From NCBI GenBank assembly GCA_963700735.1, contig CAVOYR010000007.1, positions 442,566 through 506,565 on the forward strand: a stretch of DNA of 64,000 nt, written 5' to 3'. The notes under the pieces are model-generated. The model did no database searches. It was given only the letters and a program-made list of their open reading frames with translations, and was not told the DNA's origin. Positions within the stretch are counted from its first letter, which is position 1, and each line of letters begins with the position of its first letter. The stretch comes from Anderseniella sp963700735 (GTDB lineage: Bacteria; Pseudomonadota; Alphaproteobacteria; Rhizobiales; Aestuariivirgaceae). This document shows, one piece after another, positions 26,439 through 36,465 of this stretch. Both the position numbers and the translations under genes were made by a program.

Positions 26439-27211
26439 TTGCCGCCGGCGGCGCACTCCACATAAACGGCCAGGCGCTCGAAGCGCGCTGGATCGAGGGG
26501 GCAGACCAAAAGCCCGTCATCCTGATGCTGCACGAGGGGCTGGGCAGCGTCAGCCTGTGGCGCGATTTCCCCGACCAGGTGGCCGCATCCACCGGTGCGC
26601 CGGTGCTGGTGTGGTCGCGGGCCGGGTACGGCAAGTCGACGCCTGCGCAATTGCCGCGTCCGCTGACCTACATGCACGACGAGGCGATGTACTCACTTCC
26701 TGCTGTCGTGCAGCAGTTTGAGGGCCGCCGCCATGTGCTGCTCGGACATTCGGACGGCGCGTCCATCGCGCTGATCCATGCCGGCGATTGCCCCCAACCA
26801 GGGCTTGAAGGCCTCGTGCTGATGGCGCCGCACGTGTTTGTCGAGGATATCTCGATCACCGGCATCGAGGCCGCCCGCACCGCATGGCAGGCGGGCAACC
26901 TGCGCGACCGCCTGATGCGCCATCACGGCAGCAACGTCGATTGCGCCTTCCTCGGCTGGAACGGGGCGTGGCTCGATCCGGCGTTTCGCCAATGGAACAT
27001 TGAGCGCTACCTCAAGGCCATCACCGTGCCGTCGCTGCTGATCCAGGGCCGCGATGACGAGTACGGCTCCCTGGCCCAGCTCGAAGCAATCACGGCGCAG
27101 GTGTCCGGCCCGGTGCAAACCCTTGTGCTGGACGCGTGTGGCCACTCGCCACAAAAGGACCAAACAGCCGCCGTACTGGACGCCATCACCATTTTCATGG
27201 CGCAGCTGTAG
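26435..27211 (+). CDS. Alpha/beta hydrolase
   Basis: A 258-aa alpha/beta-fold hydrolase. The oxyanion region is HEGLGSVSLWRDFP, the nucleophile elbow LGHSDGAS (Ser in GHSDG), the acid lies in LIQGRDDEYG and the catalytic His in DACGHSPQKD. Its ATG overlaps the stop of the CoA-ligase gene by 4 bp, so both are one transcript and may act on the same compound, for example hydrolysing an ester or thioester of an aromatic acid. The substrate is unknown. Confidence 0.85.
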   Translation: MIAAGGALHINGQALEARWIEGADQKPVILMLHEGLGSVSLWRDFPDQVAASTGAPVLVWSRAGYGKSTPAQLPRPLTYMHDEAMYSLPAVVQQFEGRRHVLLGHSDGASIALIHAGDCPQPGLEGLVLMAPHVFVEDISITGIEAARTAWQAGNLRDRLMRHHGSNVDCAFLGWNGAWLDPAFRQWNIERYLKAITVPSLLIQGRDDEYGSLAQLEAITAQVSGPVQTLVLDACGHSPQKDQTAAVLDAITIFMAQL

Positions 27212-27220
27212 GAACCATCC

Positions 27221-27763
27221 ATGTTGATCACACGGCGAACCTTCGCCGGCGGCCTTGCCGTCGCCTCGCTCATCGGCCCCGCACACGCATCCAGCGGGTA
27301 CCGGGCCTATGCGGACGCGATGCTGGCCAGCCCGCCCCGCGGCGCCATCATCCGGCCTGACCTTGAAGCCTATCTTGACCAGCTGGCGGCGTCTGCCCGC
27401 AGCCAGGCCCGGCGCAGCCCGGTGCAGCCGTCCGATGCGCTGCGCGGCATGGCCCGCGCCCAGGCACTGGAGATGGTCAAGGGCAATTTCGTCGGCCACC
27501 AGAGTGCATCCGGACACAGCTTCCGCAAGCGGTTCGAGGCTTTCGCCGACCCGGACCAGCGCGGCGACTTTGGCGAGAACGCCGCCCGCGACCGCCAGCG
27601 CGGCGAGGTGGACGAAGACAAAGCGCGGCGCCTTTTCACCCAGTGGATGGACAGTGCCGGTCACAAGCGCAACCTGATGAACCGCTGGTACGCCTTCGTG
27701 TCGACCGGGGCTGCCCAGGTCGAGCACCACCTCTACGCTGTACAGATATTCTGGGAGCGGTAA
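27221..27763 (+). CDS. CAP-domain (SCP/PR-1-like) exported protein
   Basis: A 180-aa protein with an N-terminal export signal that begins MLITRRTFAGGLAVASL and ends near AHAS; the twin arginine suggests Tat export, though Sec is possible. The rest is a CAP/SCP domain: ALRGMARAQALEMVKGNFVGHQSASG, FGENAARD, and FTQWMDSAGHKRNLMN, with the His/Glu cluster typical of the fold. Bacterial CAP proteins are of mostly unknown function. It follows the hydrolase by nine bases. Confidence 0.85.
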   Translation: MLITRRTFAGGLAVASLIGPAHASSGYRAYADAMLASPPRGAIIRPDLEAYLDQLAASARSQARRSPVQPSDALRGMARAQALEMVKGNFVGHQSASGHSFRKRFEAFADPDQRGDFGENAARDRQRGEVDEDKARRLFTQWMDSAGHKRNLMNRWYAFVSTGAAQVEHHLYAVQIFWER

Positions 27764-27776
27764 TGCTTGCCACCCG

Positions 27777-28910
27777 ATGACGGGTGATTCTGCGACATTG
27801 CGCGATGCGGCGCTCCAGCACTACAAGGCGGGCCGGTTCGCTGAAGCCGCCCGGCTTCAGGTGCAGGTGGTCAATGCCATAGGCGGGCTCAAGCCCGAAA
27901 GCCTCGATGACCAGAAGCGGCTGGCGGCGTTCCTGTTTGCTGCCGGCGACCACCGCTCCACCGCTGCCGTGATGGGGCAGGTGGTGAAGATCGCGCCTGA
28001 CGATGCCGAAGCACTGACCAATCTCGGGGTGGCCCTGTCGCGCATTGGCCAGTATGACGCCGCCGCGGAGTCACTCGACCGGGCTGTCGCGCTTGCGCCC
28101 GATGCGGTCAACACCCGCGATGCGCTGGCGTCGGCCTGTTACCGGCTGAACCGCCTTGAGGACGCCCGCCGCCATGGTGAACGGTCCCTGGATCTGAAGG
28201 ACCAGGCGGCTGCCCTCGCAGGCAAGGCCTACCCCGTGCCGCAACAGCTTGCTTCGTTCTCGGACGTTGATCCGGGACGCAACATCATTGCCTTTTCGCT
28301 GTGGGGCGATGGCGCGAAGTACTGCGATGGCGCGGTAGCAAACGCCGAGGCGCGAGCCTCGATCTATCCCGGCTGGACATGCCGGTTCTATGTCGATGAT
28401 ACGGTGCCGGATCCAGTGCGCGGCAAGCTTGTGGCATCGGGCGCACAGGTGCAGATGATGCAGCGCAAGAGCCCCTTCGACGGCCTGTTCTGGCGGTTCC
28501 TGCCAATGAACGATGGCCACACCCGGCATTTCCTGGTGCGTGATGCGGACTCCGTCATCAATACCCGTGAACGCGCGGCGGTGGAGCAATGGCTTCAGTC
28601 CGGCAAGGCGTTTCATGTGATGCGTGACTGGTGGACCCACACCGAGGTGATTCTGGCCGGCATGTGGGGCGGCGTGGGTGGAGTGCTGCCGCCGCTGGGC
28701 CGAATGCTGAAAGGCTTCAAGCCGGGTTCGCTGGCCAACTGGCATCTTGACCAGTGGTTCCTGCGCCAGTGCGTGTGGCCAACGGCCCGGCAGAGCTGCC
28801 TCATCCACGACAGCAAGTTCAAGGCGCTGGGCGCGGTGGATTTTCCGGCAGGCAGCGGCTTGCCGCCCGGCCATCATGTCGGCCAGGATGCATCGGTTCA
28901 CCGCAAATAA
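27777..28910 (+). CDS. TPR-repeat protein with C-terminal glycosyltransferase-like domain
   Basis: A 377-aa protein. Residues about 10-145 form TPR-like repeats (ALQHYKAGRFAEAARLQ, ALTNLGVALSRIGQYDAAAESLDRAV, ACYRLNRLEDARRHGERSL). The remainder resembles glycosyltransferase-like proteins of capsule or O-antigen loci: IIAFSLWGDGAKYCDGAVANAEA, YPGWTCRFYVDD and FLVRDADSVI, which could provide a DxD-like metal site. No signal peptide or membrane helix is evident. Fusion of a TPR scaffold to such a domain suggests peptide- or polysaccharide-linked glycosylation, but activity is inference. Confidence 0.7.
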   Translation: MTGDSATLRDAALQHYKAGRFAEAARLQVQVVNAIGGLKPESLDDQKRLAAFLFAAGDHRSTAAVMGQVVKIAPDDAEALTNLGVALSRIGQYDAAAESLDRAVALAPDAVNTRDALASACYRLNRLEDARRHGERSLDLKDQAAALAGKAYPVPQQLASFSDVDPGRNIIAFSLWGDGAKYCDGAVANAEARASIYPGWTCRFYVDDTVPDPVRGKLVASGAQVQMMQRKSPFDGLFWRFLPMNDGHTRHFLVRDADSVINTRERAAVEQWLQSGKAFHVMRDWWTHTEVILAGMWGGVGGVLPPLGRMLKGFKPGSLANWHLDQWFLRQCVWPTARQSCLIHDSKFKALGAVDFPAGSGLPPGHHVGQDASVHRK

Positions 28911-28937
28911 CAGGTGTCGCGCCCTGGAGTCCTGACG

Positions 28938-29351
28938 CTACCCGTTCTGGAACCGTGCGATGGCGGCATGCTCGATGGCAGCGGTGGCCAGCTTGGACAG
29001 TTCCAGCTTGTCGCGCAGCATGGCCAGGAAGCGGATTTCCTCGCGCGCGATATTGCGGTCGGCAATGGCCACTTCCACAGCCAGCGCATAGGCGGTTTCG
29101 CGCAGGATCGGCGGCAGGCCCTCCCGGATGAGCCCAAGCACGGTTTCGAGCCCGCTGTCTTCCTGCAGTATCTCGCCGCACTCCTGCGCCACGTGCGTCA
29201 GCCGCTCGGCATTGAAGCCGGAAAACGCCGGCAGCGTCTGCACCAGCCTGCCGATGCGGGCCAGTTCCGCGTTGCCGATGCGGGCATCCACACCGATCAT
29301 GGTGACCATCACGTAGATCAGCGCCTGGTGCTTGTTGATTGTCGCAGTCAT
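28938..29351 (-). CDS. TerB-like (tellurite-resistance family) protein
   Basis: A 137-aa all-helical protein of the TerB-like family: LIYVMVTMIGVDARIGNAELARIG, then ETAYALAVEVAIADRNIAREEIRFLAMLRDKLEL. The acidic DARIGNAE and DRNIAREE segments correspond to the metal-binding helices of the TerB fold. Its ATG overlaps the stop of the helicase gene by 4 bp, so it is translated from the same message. The longer open frame upstream is the helicase read out of frame. There is no evidence for actual tellurite resistance. Confidence 0.82.
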   Translation of the reverse strand: MTATINKHQALIYVMVTMIGVDARIGNAELARIGRLVQTLPAFSGFNAERLTHVAQECGEILQEDSGLETVLGLIREGLPPILRETAYALAVEVAIADRNIAREEIRFLAMLRDKLELSKLATAAIEHAAIARFQNG

Positions 29352-32207
29352 GTTTGCTCCGTGTCCCTTTTCAGAAAGCTTTTGACGATGTCGATTGCAT
29401 CCACAAGCCCGACGCGCTCGATCGGCAGGCCGGGCGGAAAGGCGGTCGCGAACCGGCTGGCCATGCGTGCGTCCAGCATGACAAAGCAGCCCCGGTCGCC
29501 GGATGAGCGGATCAGCCTGCCGAATGCCTGCCGCAGCCGCAGCCGCACCTGCATGTCCTGCCATTGCGCGCCGCCGAACGCCTGCCGCCGTACCCGCTCC
29601 AGGATGGTGGGCTGGCCCCACGGCACCCGGTCCATCACGATCAGCCGCAAGGCGTCGCCCGGCACGTCAACGCCGTCGCGCACCGCATCGGTGCCGAGCA
29701 GGCAGGCATTGGCCTCCGACCGGAACATGTCGACCAGCGTGCCGGTATCAATCGGGTCGGCGTGCTGGGCATACAGGGGCAAGCCCGCCTCGGCCATCGG
29801 CCGCACCATCCTGCGGTGCACCGCGCGCAGCCGCGATATGGCGGTGAACAGCCCCAGCGCCCCGCCGCCTGCCGCCAGGAACAGTTCCCGGTAGGCAGCA
29901 GCCAGATGATCCATGTTGTCCCGCCCCAGGTCGTTCACCACCACCAGCCGTGAGTTGGCCAGGTAGTCGAACGGCGACTCCCACGAGTGCCGCTGCACCG
30001 GGTAGGGCAGGTGCACCGACCCGGTGCGGGTCTCGGCATTGCGCCAGTCGTCGGGCATTTCCGGCGGGCGGTCGCGCAGTGTCGCCGAGGTAATGATGAT
30101 GCCGTCGGCCGATTTCAGCACCGACGTTGCCAGCGGGATGGTCGGGTCGACCCAGTGAGAATGAAGTCCTGTGTCGATTTCCCGGTCCCAGGCCTGCTCG
30201 ACCGAAAACCACTCGACGAACTGGCTGTCGGCCTCGTCCACCAACCGGCCCAGCATGTCGACGAACCCGCCCAGCATCAGCTCCGACCGCCGTGTCAGCG
30301 AACGCGACAGTGCCTCGATCCGGGCACGTTCGGTACTGTTCAGTTCTGCGGCCTCGTCGTCCAGCCGTTTCATCAGGCGTCTGGCCAATGCCGACATCGG
30401 CCGCTTCAGGTCGATCATGGCGGCTGCCAGCGTGCCGGCGGCAGCGCGCAGGCCGTCGATGAAGGGCCGGCAGTCGGTTTCGATGGTTGCACCGGACTCG
30501 TTCTCGCTGCGCGCGATCACCTGCTGGCGCACCAGCATCAGGAACGCTTCGGTCTCGCCGTCCGGCTGGCCCTGCTGGATGCGGCGCATCCACCCGGGTC
30601 CCGGCAGGCACAGCGCGCCTTTCAGCACCTCGTGCAGCAGGGTCTCGGCCTGGTCATCGTCCCCGGCGAGGTCACCCAGCCGGTCCACCAGCCCGCGGCC
30701 ACGCCGCCTTTGGGTTTCAGGTCCCGCGGATCCAGCGCCTGAGCTCCGTGGTTTCCAGCCCGCTCAGGTGCCCCGAGAACGCCGAGTCAGCGGCATCGAA
30801 CAGGTGGTGGCCTTCGTCGAACACCAGCCGCTTCAGGCCGCCTGCGCGCTCCTGGTCCTCGTCCATCTGCGCCTCACCCAGCGCCTGGTCCACCGCGATC
30901 TGGTGCAGCACCAGCGCGTGGTTGGCGATGACGAGGTCGGCCTTGCGCCCGGCGCGCACCGCCTTCTCGATGAAGCATTTGCGATAATGGGTGCAGGCCG
31001 AATAGATGCACTCGCCGCGCCGGTCGGTCAGTCCGAGGCCCATCGGCGTCATGGTGCGGTCGCCTTGTCCCGCCTCGTAGAACAGCCCCATCAGCCAGGC
31101 GGGGAAATCGCCACCCACCATGTCGCCGTCGCGGGTATGGCGCGCCCAGCGGGCGATCAGCCCGGCCATCAGCGCCGAGCGCGGATTGGAAGCGGTCATG
31201 CGGGCAAAGGCTTCCTGCATGTTGAGCAGGCAGGCATAGTTCTCGCGGCCCTTGCGGATCACGATACGGGTGCGCCGCTCGGCTGGGTCCGGCACCAGCC
31301 GGGCGGTTTCCTGTTCGAGCTGGCGCTGCAGGTTCTTGGTGTAGGTCGAAATCCACACCGCCTGCTTGTTGCGCGTGGCCCACAACCACGACGGCGCAAG
31401 GTAGCCCAGCGTCTTGCCAAGGCCCGTCCCGGCTTCGGCCAGCACGATCTGGTTGCGCGCCGGGCTCTCGCGCGGCTCGAAGGCTGCGGTCACGGCGCCG
31501 GCATACTCGACCTGTTGCGGACGTTGCTCGGCGCTGCCCTTCAGCAACCCGGCGAGGAACGCCTGCGCTTCTTCGGGCCGCACCGGCTGGTGGCTGCCGG
31601 GCGGGCGCGGCCCGTCGTCCTCCCACTCGTCCAGCCGGTCCCACACGTTGAGCCCTGTCGCAAACACCGACGATGCAGAGACGTCGCGGGTTTCGCCCAG
31701 TGCTGCAATGACACGCTGCGCCCACGGCCACTTGCCCCGGTCGAGGAAATGCGCCACCTGCAGCGCCTCGCGCGAATTGGGGTACCCGGGTGCAGACAGC
31801 CGCGTGAGCAACGTCTCGGCCACGGCCAGCACGGTGGCCCCATCGGTCGGGCCGGGGGCAAGCCCGAGGGCGCGGGCAAGGCCCGCCGGTGTGGGCACTG
31901 CCATCGCGGCCGGGGCGGCAAAGGCAAACAGCTCGCACACATCAAGGTGCGCCTGCTCCCGTGCAGCCCGTACCACTGGCTGAGGCACCTGCGCGACCAG
32001 CGACAACCGGCCGGCCAGGTAGCCTGCGTGACAAACAAGGTGCGGCCGGTCGGCCAACGCCTTCAGCGCGGCGGCGGCAGCCAGTGTCTGCGGCGGCAGG
32101 CCGGATGAGACGAGTTCGGCATTGACGCCCGCCAGCACCATCACCGGCGGCAGCGCGGGTGTGCTGCCTGCCTGCCTGGTCACGTTGTCTGCGGAGGTGT
32201 CATTCAT
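29348..32207 (-). pseudogene. DinG/XPD-like ATP-dependent DNA helicase, one frameshift
   Basis: Superfamily 2 helicase of about 950 aa in two frames. The N-terminal part (32207 to about 30720) has Walker A AEAGTGLGKTLGYL, four cysteines suited to an Fe-S cluster (YACLLN and ECIYSACTHYRKCF) and the DEAH-like VFDEGHHLF. The C-terminal part (to 29348) has VSIM-type motifs and QAFGRLIRSSGDRG. At 30722-30726 the minus strand reads CGCGGGACCTGA; dropping one base restores RGPETQRRRGRGLVDRLGDL and joins both halves. A single extra G or A is therefore the only lesion. The start at MNDTSADNV (32207) follows an in-frame upstream extension that looks unlikely. Confidence 0.85.
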
Positions 32208-32300
32208 CGGCTGACTGATTCTGCCCTTTATGTTCGTAGCGCAATCTGGCACATGCTTGCAGCCCAGATCACCCTTTTTGAAACCGGTTGCCCAATTCTC

Positions 32301-33938
32301 ATGTCACGTATCCCTGTCGATCCCGCCCTCCGCGCCGCCGGCCTTGAAAGCAAGGCCTGGCCGTTCGAGGAAGCCCGCAAGCTGCTCCAGCGCGTCGAGG
32401 CGAAGAAGACCCGCCACGATTACATCCTGTTCGAGACCGGCTATGGGCCATCCGGACTGCCGCACATCGGCACCTTCGGCGAGGTGGCACGCACCACCAT
32501 GATCCGCCGCGCCTTTGAAATCATCTCCGATATCCCGACGCGGCTGCTGTGCTTTTCCGACGACATGGACGGCATGCGCAAGGTGCCGGAAAACGTGCCG
32601 AACCAGGAACTGCTCAGGGCCAACCTGCACAAGCCGCTGACTGTGGTGCCGGACCCGTTCGGGGAATTCGAAAGCTTCGGCCACCACAACAACGCGATGT
32701 TGCGCCGCTTCCTCGACACGTTCGGCTTCGAGTACGAATTCGCCTCTGCCACCGAGTACTACAAGTCCGGCAAGTTTGACGACATCCTGCTGCGCACCGC
32801 CGAGCGCTACGACACGATCATGTCGATCATGCTGCCGACGCTGGGCGAGGAACGCCAGGCGACCTATTCCTGCTTCCTGCCGATCTCGCCCACCACGGGC
32901 CGGGTGCTGTACGTGCCGATGAAGCATGTCGATGGCAGGAACGGCACCGTGACCTTCGACGACGAGGACGGCACCGAGATGACGCTGCCGGTAACCGGCG
33001 GCAACGTGAAGCTGCAGTGGAAGCCCGACTTCGGCGCCCGCTGGGCAGCGCTTGGCGTGGACTTCGAGATGTTCGGCAAGGACCACGGGCCAAACGCACC
33101 GCTGTACGACAAGATCTGCGTCGCGCTGGGCGGCATTGCCCCTGAGCATTACATCTACGAACTGTTCCTCGACCAGAACGGCGAGAAGATTTCGAAGTCC
33201 AAGGGCAATGGCCTGACCATTGACGAGTGGCTCACCTACGCACCCACCGAAAGCCTGGCGCTCTTCATGTACAACAAGCCGCGCACTGCCAAGCGGATGC
33301 ATTTCGATGTCATCCCGCGCGCGGTTGACGAGTACTTCCAGCACTTGGGCGCCTATGCCCGCCAGGACGAGCCGAAGGACCGCATCAACAACCCTGTCTG
33401 GCACATCCACCAGGGCAATCCGCCGAAGGTCGAGCTGCCGGTCAGCTTTGCGCTGCTGCTCAACCTTGCCGCCGTCGCCAATGCCGACACCCGCGATGGC
33501 CTGTGGATGTTCATCCAGCGCTACCAGCCTGATTGCACTCCCGAGACCCACCCGGAGCTGGACCAGCTTGCCGGCTTTGCGCTGAAGTACTTCGAGGACT
33601 TCGTGAAGCCTGCCAAGCAATACCGCGAGGCCACGGCTGACGAGGCATCCGCCTTGCGCGACCTGTCCGCGGCGCTGGGCAAGCTGGCATCGCATACGTC
33701 GCCTGAAGACATCCAGTCGGTGGTCTATGACGTTGGCCGCCGCGAGCCGTGGACCAAGGAAAACAAGGACGGTTCCGTCGGCGTGTCGCTGGCGTGGTTC
33801 AACACCTTGTACGAAATCCTGCTGGGCGAGCCGCAGGGACCGCGCTTCGGCTCGTTCGTGGCACTGTACGGCATCGACAATACGCGCCTGCTGATCGACC
33901 GCGCGCTCAATGGTGAACTTGCACGAAAGGCTACCTGA
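32301..33938 (+). CDS. lysK: Lysyl-tRNA synthetase, class I
   Basis: Class I (archaeal-type) LysRS, the usual form in many alphaproteobacteria. The HIGH-equivalent is GYGPSGLPHIGTFGE and the KMSKS-equivalent GEKISKSKGNGLTIDEWL. It has 545 aa, the expected length. The ATG at 32301 starts MSRIPVDPALRAAGLESKAWPFEEA, in line with relatives; the frame is open 48 bases upstream, but those residues are not family-like. No strong Shine-Dalgarno is seen. Its stop overlaps by one base the start of the M24 peptidase. It is divergent from the helicase gene, with a 93-bp gap. Confidence 0.96.
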   Translation: MSRIPVDPALRAAGLESKAWPFEEARKLLQRVEAKKTRHDYILFETGYGPSGLPHIGTFGEVARTTMIRRAFEIISDIPTRLLCFSDDMDGMRKVPENVPNQELLRANLHKPLTVVPDPFGEFESFGHHNNAMLRRFLDTFGFEYEFASATEYYKSGKFDDILLRTAERYDTIMSIMLPTLGEERQATYSCFLPISPTTGRVLYVPMKHVDGRNGTVTFDDEDGTEMTLPVTGGNVKLQWKPDFGARWAALGVDFEMFGKDHGPNAPLYDKICVALGGIAPEHYIYELFLDQNGEKISKSKGNGLTIDEWLTYAPTESLALFMYNKPRTAKRMHFDVIPRAVDEYFQHLGAYARQDEPKDRINNPVWHIHQGNPPKVELPVSFALLLNLAAVANADTRDGLWMFIQRYQPDCTPETHPELDQLAGFALKYFEDFVKPAKQYREATADEASALRDLSAALGKLASHTSPEDIQSVVYDVGRREPWTKENKDGSVGVSLAWFNTLYEILLGEPQGPRFGSFVALYGIDNTRLLIDRALNGELARKAT

Positions 33939-35155
33939 TGTCTGACCCCAAATCGCACGTAGAGCGCAGTGATGCGCAAGATTTGGGGAAACCCCAAAGG
34001 CAGCGCGGTTTTGAGCGCCAGGAGTTCGAAAACCGCCTTGCCCGCGCCCAGTCAGAAATGACGGCGCGCCAGCTGGACGCCGTCGTTGTCACCGCGCCGC
34101 CCAACTGGCGTTACTTCGCGGGCTTTGCCACCCAGTTCTGGGAAAGCCCGACACGGCCATGGTTCCTGGTGCTGCCGCGCGATGGCGCACCCGTCGCCGT
34201 GATCCCGACCATTGGCGAGCCCGGCGTTTCCCGCACCTGGGTGAGCGACATCCGCACCTGGCCCGCCCCGCGCGCCGCAGACGATGGCGTCACGTTGATG
34301 ACGCAGGTGCTGACGGACTTGCCGCGCAAGTTTGGCCGCATCGGCTGGGAGATGGGGCGTGAATCGGTCATCCGCATGCCCATCGCAGACTTCGACCGGA
34401 TCAGGTCGGCCTGTGCCGGCATCGAGTTCGCCGACGCCTCGCCGCTGGTGTGGCGGTTGCGCATGGTGAAGTCACCCGCCGAAGTCGCAAGGATCGAGGC
34501 TGCCTGCCAGATCGGCTCACGCGCCTACGGGGCGCTGCCCGCCCAGCTTTCCACCGGCATGGACGAACACGAGGTGGCCCGCGCATTCCGTGCCGAGCTG
34601 ACGAGGCAGGGCGCGGACGCCATTCCGTTCATGGCGGTTACCTCGGGTGCCGGCGGCTATGACCAGATCATCGTCGGCCCGGTCGACCGGCAACTGGCGG
34701 GCGGTGACGTGTTGTTCATCGATCTCGGTTGCACCTTCGACGGCTATTTTTGCGACTTCGACCGCAACTTCGCCATCGGCCGGATCGATGACGAGACGAA
34801 GCTGGTGCAGGACATCGTCTGGCGCGCCACTGAGGCCGGCATTGCGGCTGCGCGTCCCGGTGCCACGCCGGCAGATCTTGCCGCTGCCATGGTGTCGGTG
34901 ATGTCGGACGCGGGCGCCACCGGCGGCAACGTTGGCCGGCTGGGCCATGGCCTCGGCCTGCAGCTTACCGAGCCGCCATCCAACATGCCCGGCGAAACCG
35001 TGGTGCTGGAACCCGGCATGGTGATGACCATCGAACCGGGCATGGACTACGGGCAGGGCAAGATGCTGGTGCACGAGGAGAACGTTGTCATCACCGAAGA
35101 CGGTTGCCGCCTGCTGACCACCCGCGCACCGCGTGAGATGTGGCAGGTAAGCTAG
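33938..35155 (+). CDS. M24-family metallopeptidase (Xaa-Pro peptidase / ectoine-hydrolase-like)
   Basis: A 405-aa pita-bread enzyme with all five metal ligands visible: two Asp in FIDLGCTFDGYFCDFDRN, His in GHGLGLQLTE, Glu in VMTIEPGMDY and Glu in VHEENVVIT. The N-terminal creatinase-like domain includes VTAPPNWRYFAGF. Family members cleave Xaa-Pro bonds or hydrolyse small cyclic or guanidino compounds such as ectoine or creatine; the specificity here is open. The first 30 residues are polar and not family-like, so translation may begin further in. It overlaps the LysRS stop by one base. Confidence 0.82.
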   Translation: MSDPKSHVERSDAQDLGKPQRQRGFERQEFENRLARAQSEMTARQLDAVVVTAPPNWRYFAGFATQFWESPTRPWFLVLPRDGAPVAVIPTIGEPGVSRTWVSDIRTWPAPRAADDGVTLMTQVLTDLPRKFGRIGWEMGRESVIRMPIADFDRIRSACAGIEFADASPLVWRLRMVKSPAEVARIEAACQIGSRAYGALPAQLSTGMDEHEVARAFRAELTRQGADAIPFMAVTSGAGGYDQIIVGPVDRQLAGGDVLFIDLGCTFDGYFCDFDRNFAIGRIDDETKLVQDIVWRATEAGIAAARPGATPADLAAAMVSVMSDAGATGGNVGRLGHGLGLQLTEPPSNMPGETVVLEPGMVMTIEPGMDYGQGKMLVHEENVVITEDGCRLLTTRAPREMWQVS

Positions 35156-35157
35156 GA

Positions 35158-35202
35158 GCAATTCCAGGAAAAGTGGAAGCCGGTTTTCCGTCCGGAATTG
35201 CG
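35158..35202. repeat. Dispersed palindromic repeat, copy A
   Basis: A 45-bp element with inverted ends GCAATTCC and GGAATTGC and the core CCGGTTTTCCGTCC. It fills most of the 52-bp gap between two convergent stop codons. Close copies occur at 41227-41271 and 60524-60568. The same kind of element is, from memory, abundant between genes in Hyphomicrobiales. At this site it may act as a bidirectional terminator or mRNA 3' hairpin. Confidence 0.85.
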
Positions 35203-35207
35203 AACAA

Positions 35208-36407
35208 TTACGGAGTCTTTTCAGTCCACCACATTGCCGTGAGCGACAGCAGGCCGAGCAATCCAAAGCCTGCAACGAGCGGCAGCACGGTGCCGTCGAA
35301 GGCGTGGCCTACGGCCCATCCCATCGGCAACGAAATGAAGGTGGAGATGGACCCCACCAGTGCCGCACCAAGGCCTGCCATGTGACCGACCGGCTCCATG
35401 GCCATGGCGTTGAAGTTGCCGAACAGGATGCCGACGCAGAAGAACGCCAGCAGCAGCCAGCCGACGAACAGCCACAGCGGCGGCAGCCCGCCAAACGCCA
35501 GCACTACCGGCAGGTAGGCGATGGACAGCGCAGTCAGCCCGATCAGCGCCCGCCATGTCATGAAGCGCATGCCAAGCCGCATCACGACCTTCGAGTTGAA
35601 GATGCTGGCGGCCCCCAGCGACAGCGCCACGCCGCCGAAATAGACCACGAACAGGTCACCGGTCGAATAGGCGGACTGGAAGATCTGCTGCGCGCTGGAA
35701 AGGTACCCGATGAATGCCCCGAAGATCAGCCCGGACGCCAGCGTGTACCCGGTCATCGCACGATAGCCGATTGCCTCGGCGATGCCGCCTGCCACGTTGC
35801 GCAGCGAGAATTTCCGCCGTGCCTCAACGGCCAGTGTTTCAGGCTGGCGCAGGCCGAACCAGACGACCGCCAGCAACGCCATGCCCAGCAGCACGCCGAA
35901 GATTGCCCGCCAGCTTGCGGCCAGCAGCACGGCCTGTCCGGCCGCCGGCGCGATTGCAGGCACCAGGATGAAGATGGCCATGACGATGGACATGATGCGC
36001 GCCATGGCGCGGCCCTCGTAGCCGTCGCGCACCAGCGCCATCGATACGATGCGCGGGGCCGCGGCACCCAGTCCCTGCAGCACCCGCCCTGCCAGCATCA
36101 TCGCAAAGCTGGTGGCGAACATCGACAGCAGGCATCCGGCGATGAAGATCACGTATCCTGCATAGATCACCGGCTTGCGGCCATAGCTGTCGGAAAGCGG
36201 GCCCGCCAGCAACTGCCCGATGGCAAAGCCGAGGAACATTGCCGAGACCACCAGCTGCACGTCGTTGGGCTCAACCACGCCAAGGTCGCGGCCGATCTGG
36301 CCGAGTGCAGGCAACATGGCGTCAATCGACAGCGCCAGGATGGAGACCATCGTGGCGAGCATGGTGACGAACTCGGGAATGGCGAGTGGCTTTGAGGGTT
36401 GTTTCAT
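35208..36407 (-). CDS. MFS transporter, Bcr/CflA drug-resistance family
   Basis: A 399-aa inner-membrane exporter with 12 predicted helices. Signature elements are IDAMLPALGQIGRDLG in helix 1, LLAGPLSDSYGRKPVI (the MFS loop 2-3 motif GPLSDxxGRKP) and VLQGLGAAAPRIVSMALVRD, typical of Bcr/CflA-type efflux pumps. The frame is open much further upstream, but MKQPSKPLAIPEFVTML at 36407 gives the standard start. It probably expels a drug or metabolite by proton antiport. Confidence 0.87.
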   Translation of the reverse strand: MKQPSKPLAIPEFVTMLATMVSILALSIDAMLPALGQIGRDLGVVEPNDVQLVVSAMFLGFAIGQLLAGPLSDSYGRKPVIYAGYVIFIAGCLLSMFATSFAMMLAGRVLQGLGAAAPRIVSMALVRDGYEGRAMARIMSIVMAIFILVPAIAPAAGQAVLLAASWRAIFGVLLGMALLAVVWFGLRQPETLAVEARRKFSLRNVAGGIAEAIGYRAMTGYTLASGLIFGAFIGYLSSAQQIFQSAYSTGDLFVVYFGGVALSLGAASIFNSKVVMRLGMRFMTWRALIGLTALSIAYLPVVLAFGGLPPLWLFVGWLLLAFFCVGILFGNFNAMAMEPVGHMAGLGAALVGSISTFISLPMGWAVGHAFDGTVLPLVAGFGLLGLLSLTAMWWTEKTP

Positions 36408-36465
36408 GGCCTTGCGCCGATAAGTCATTGCCGGTTTGTGCGCAAGCCGCATTGCGGCATGGCAG

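Noticed and set aside
30171..32108. Very long open frame on the plus strand opposite the helicase
   Set aside because: It is antisense to a recognised DinG-like helicase, has an Arg/His/Gly/Pro-rich composition typical of GC-rich shadow frames, and matches no family.
35304..36395. 363-codon open frame on the plus strand opposite the MFS gene
   Set aside because: Its Gln/His/Arg-rich product is the complement of membrane-helix codons; the MFS gene on the other strand explains the openness.
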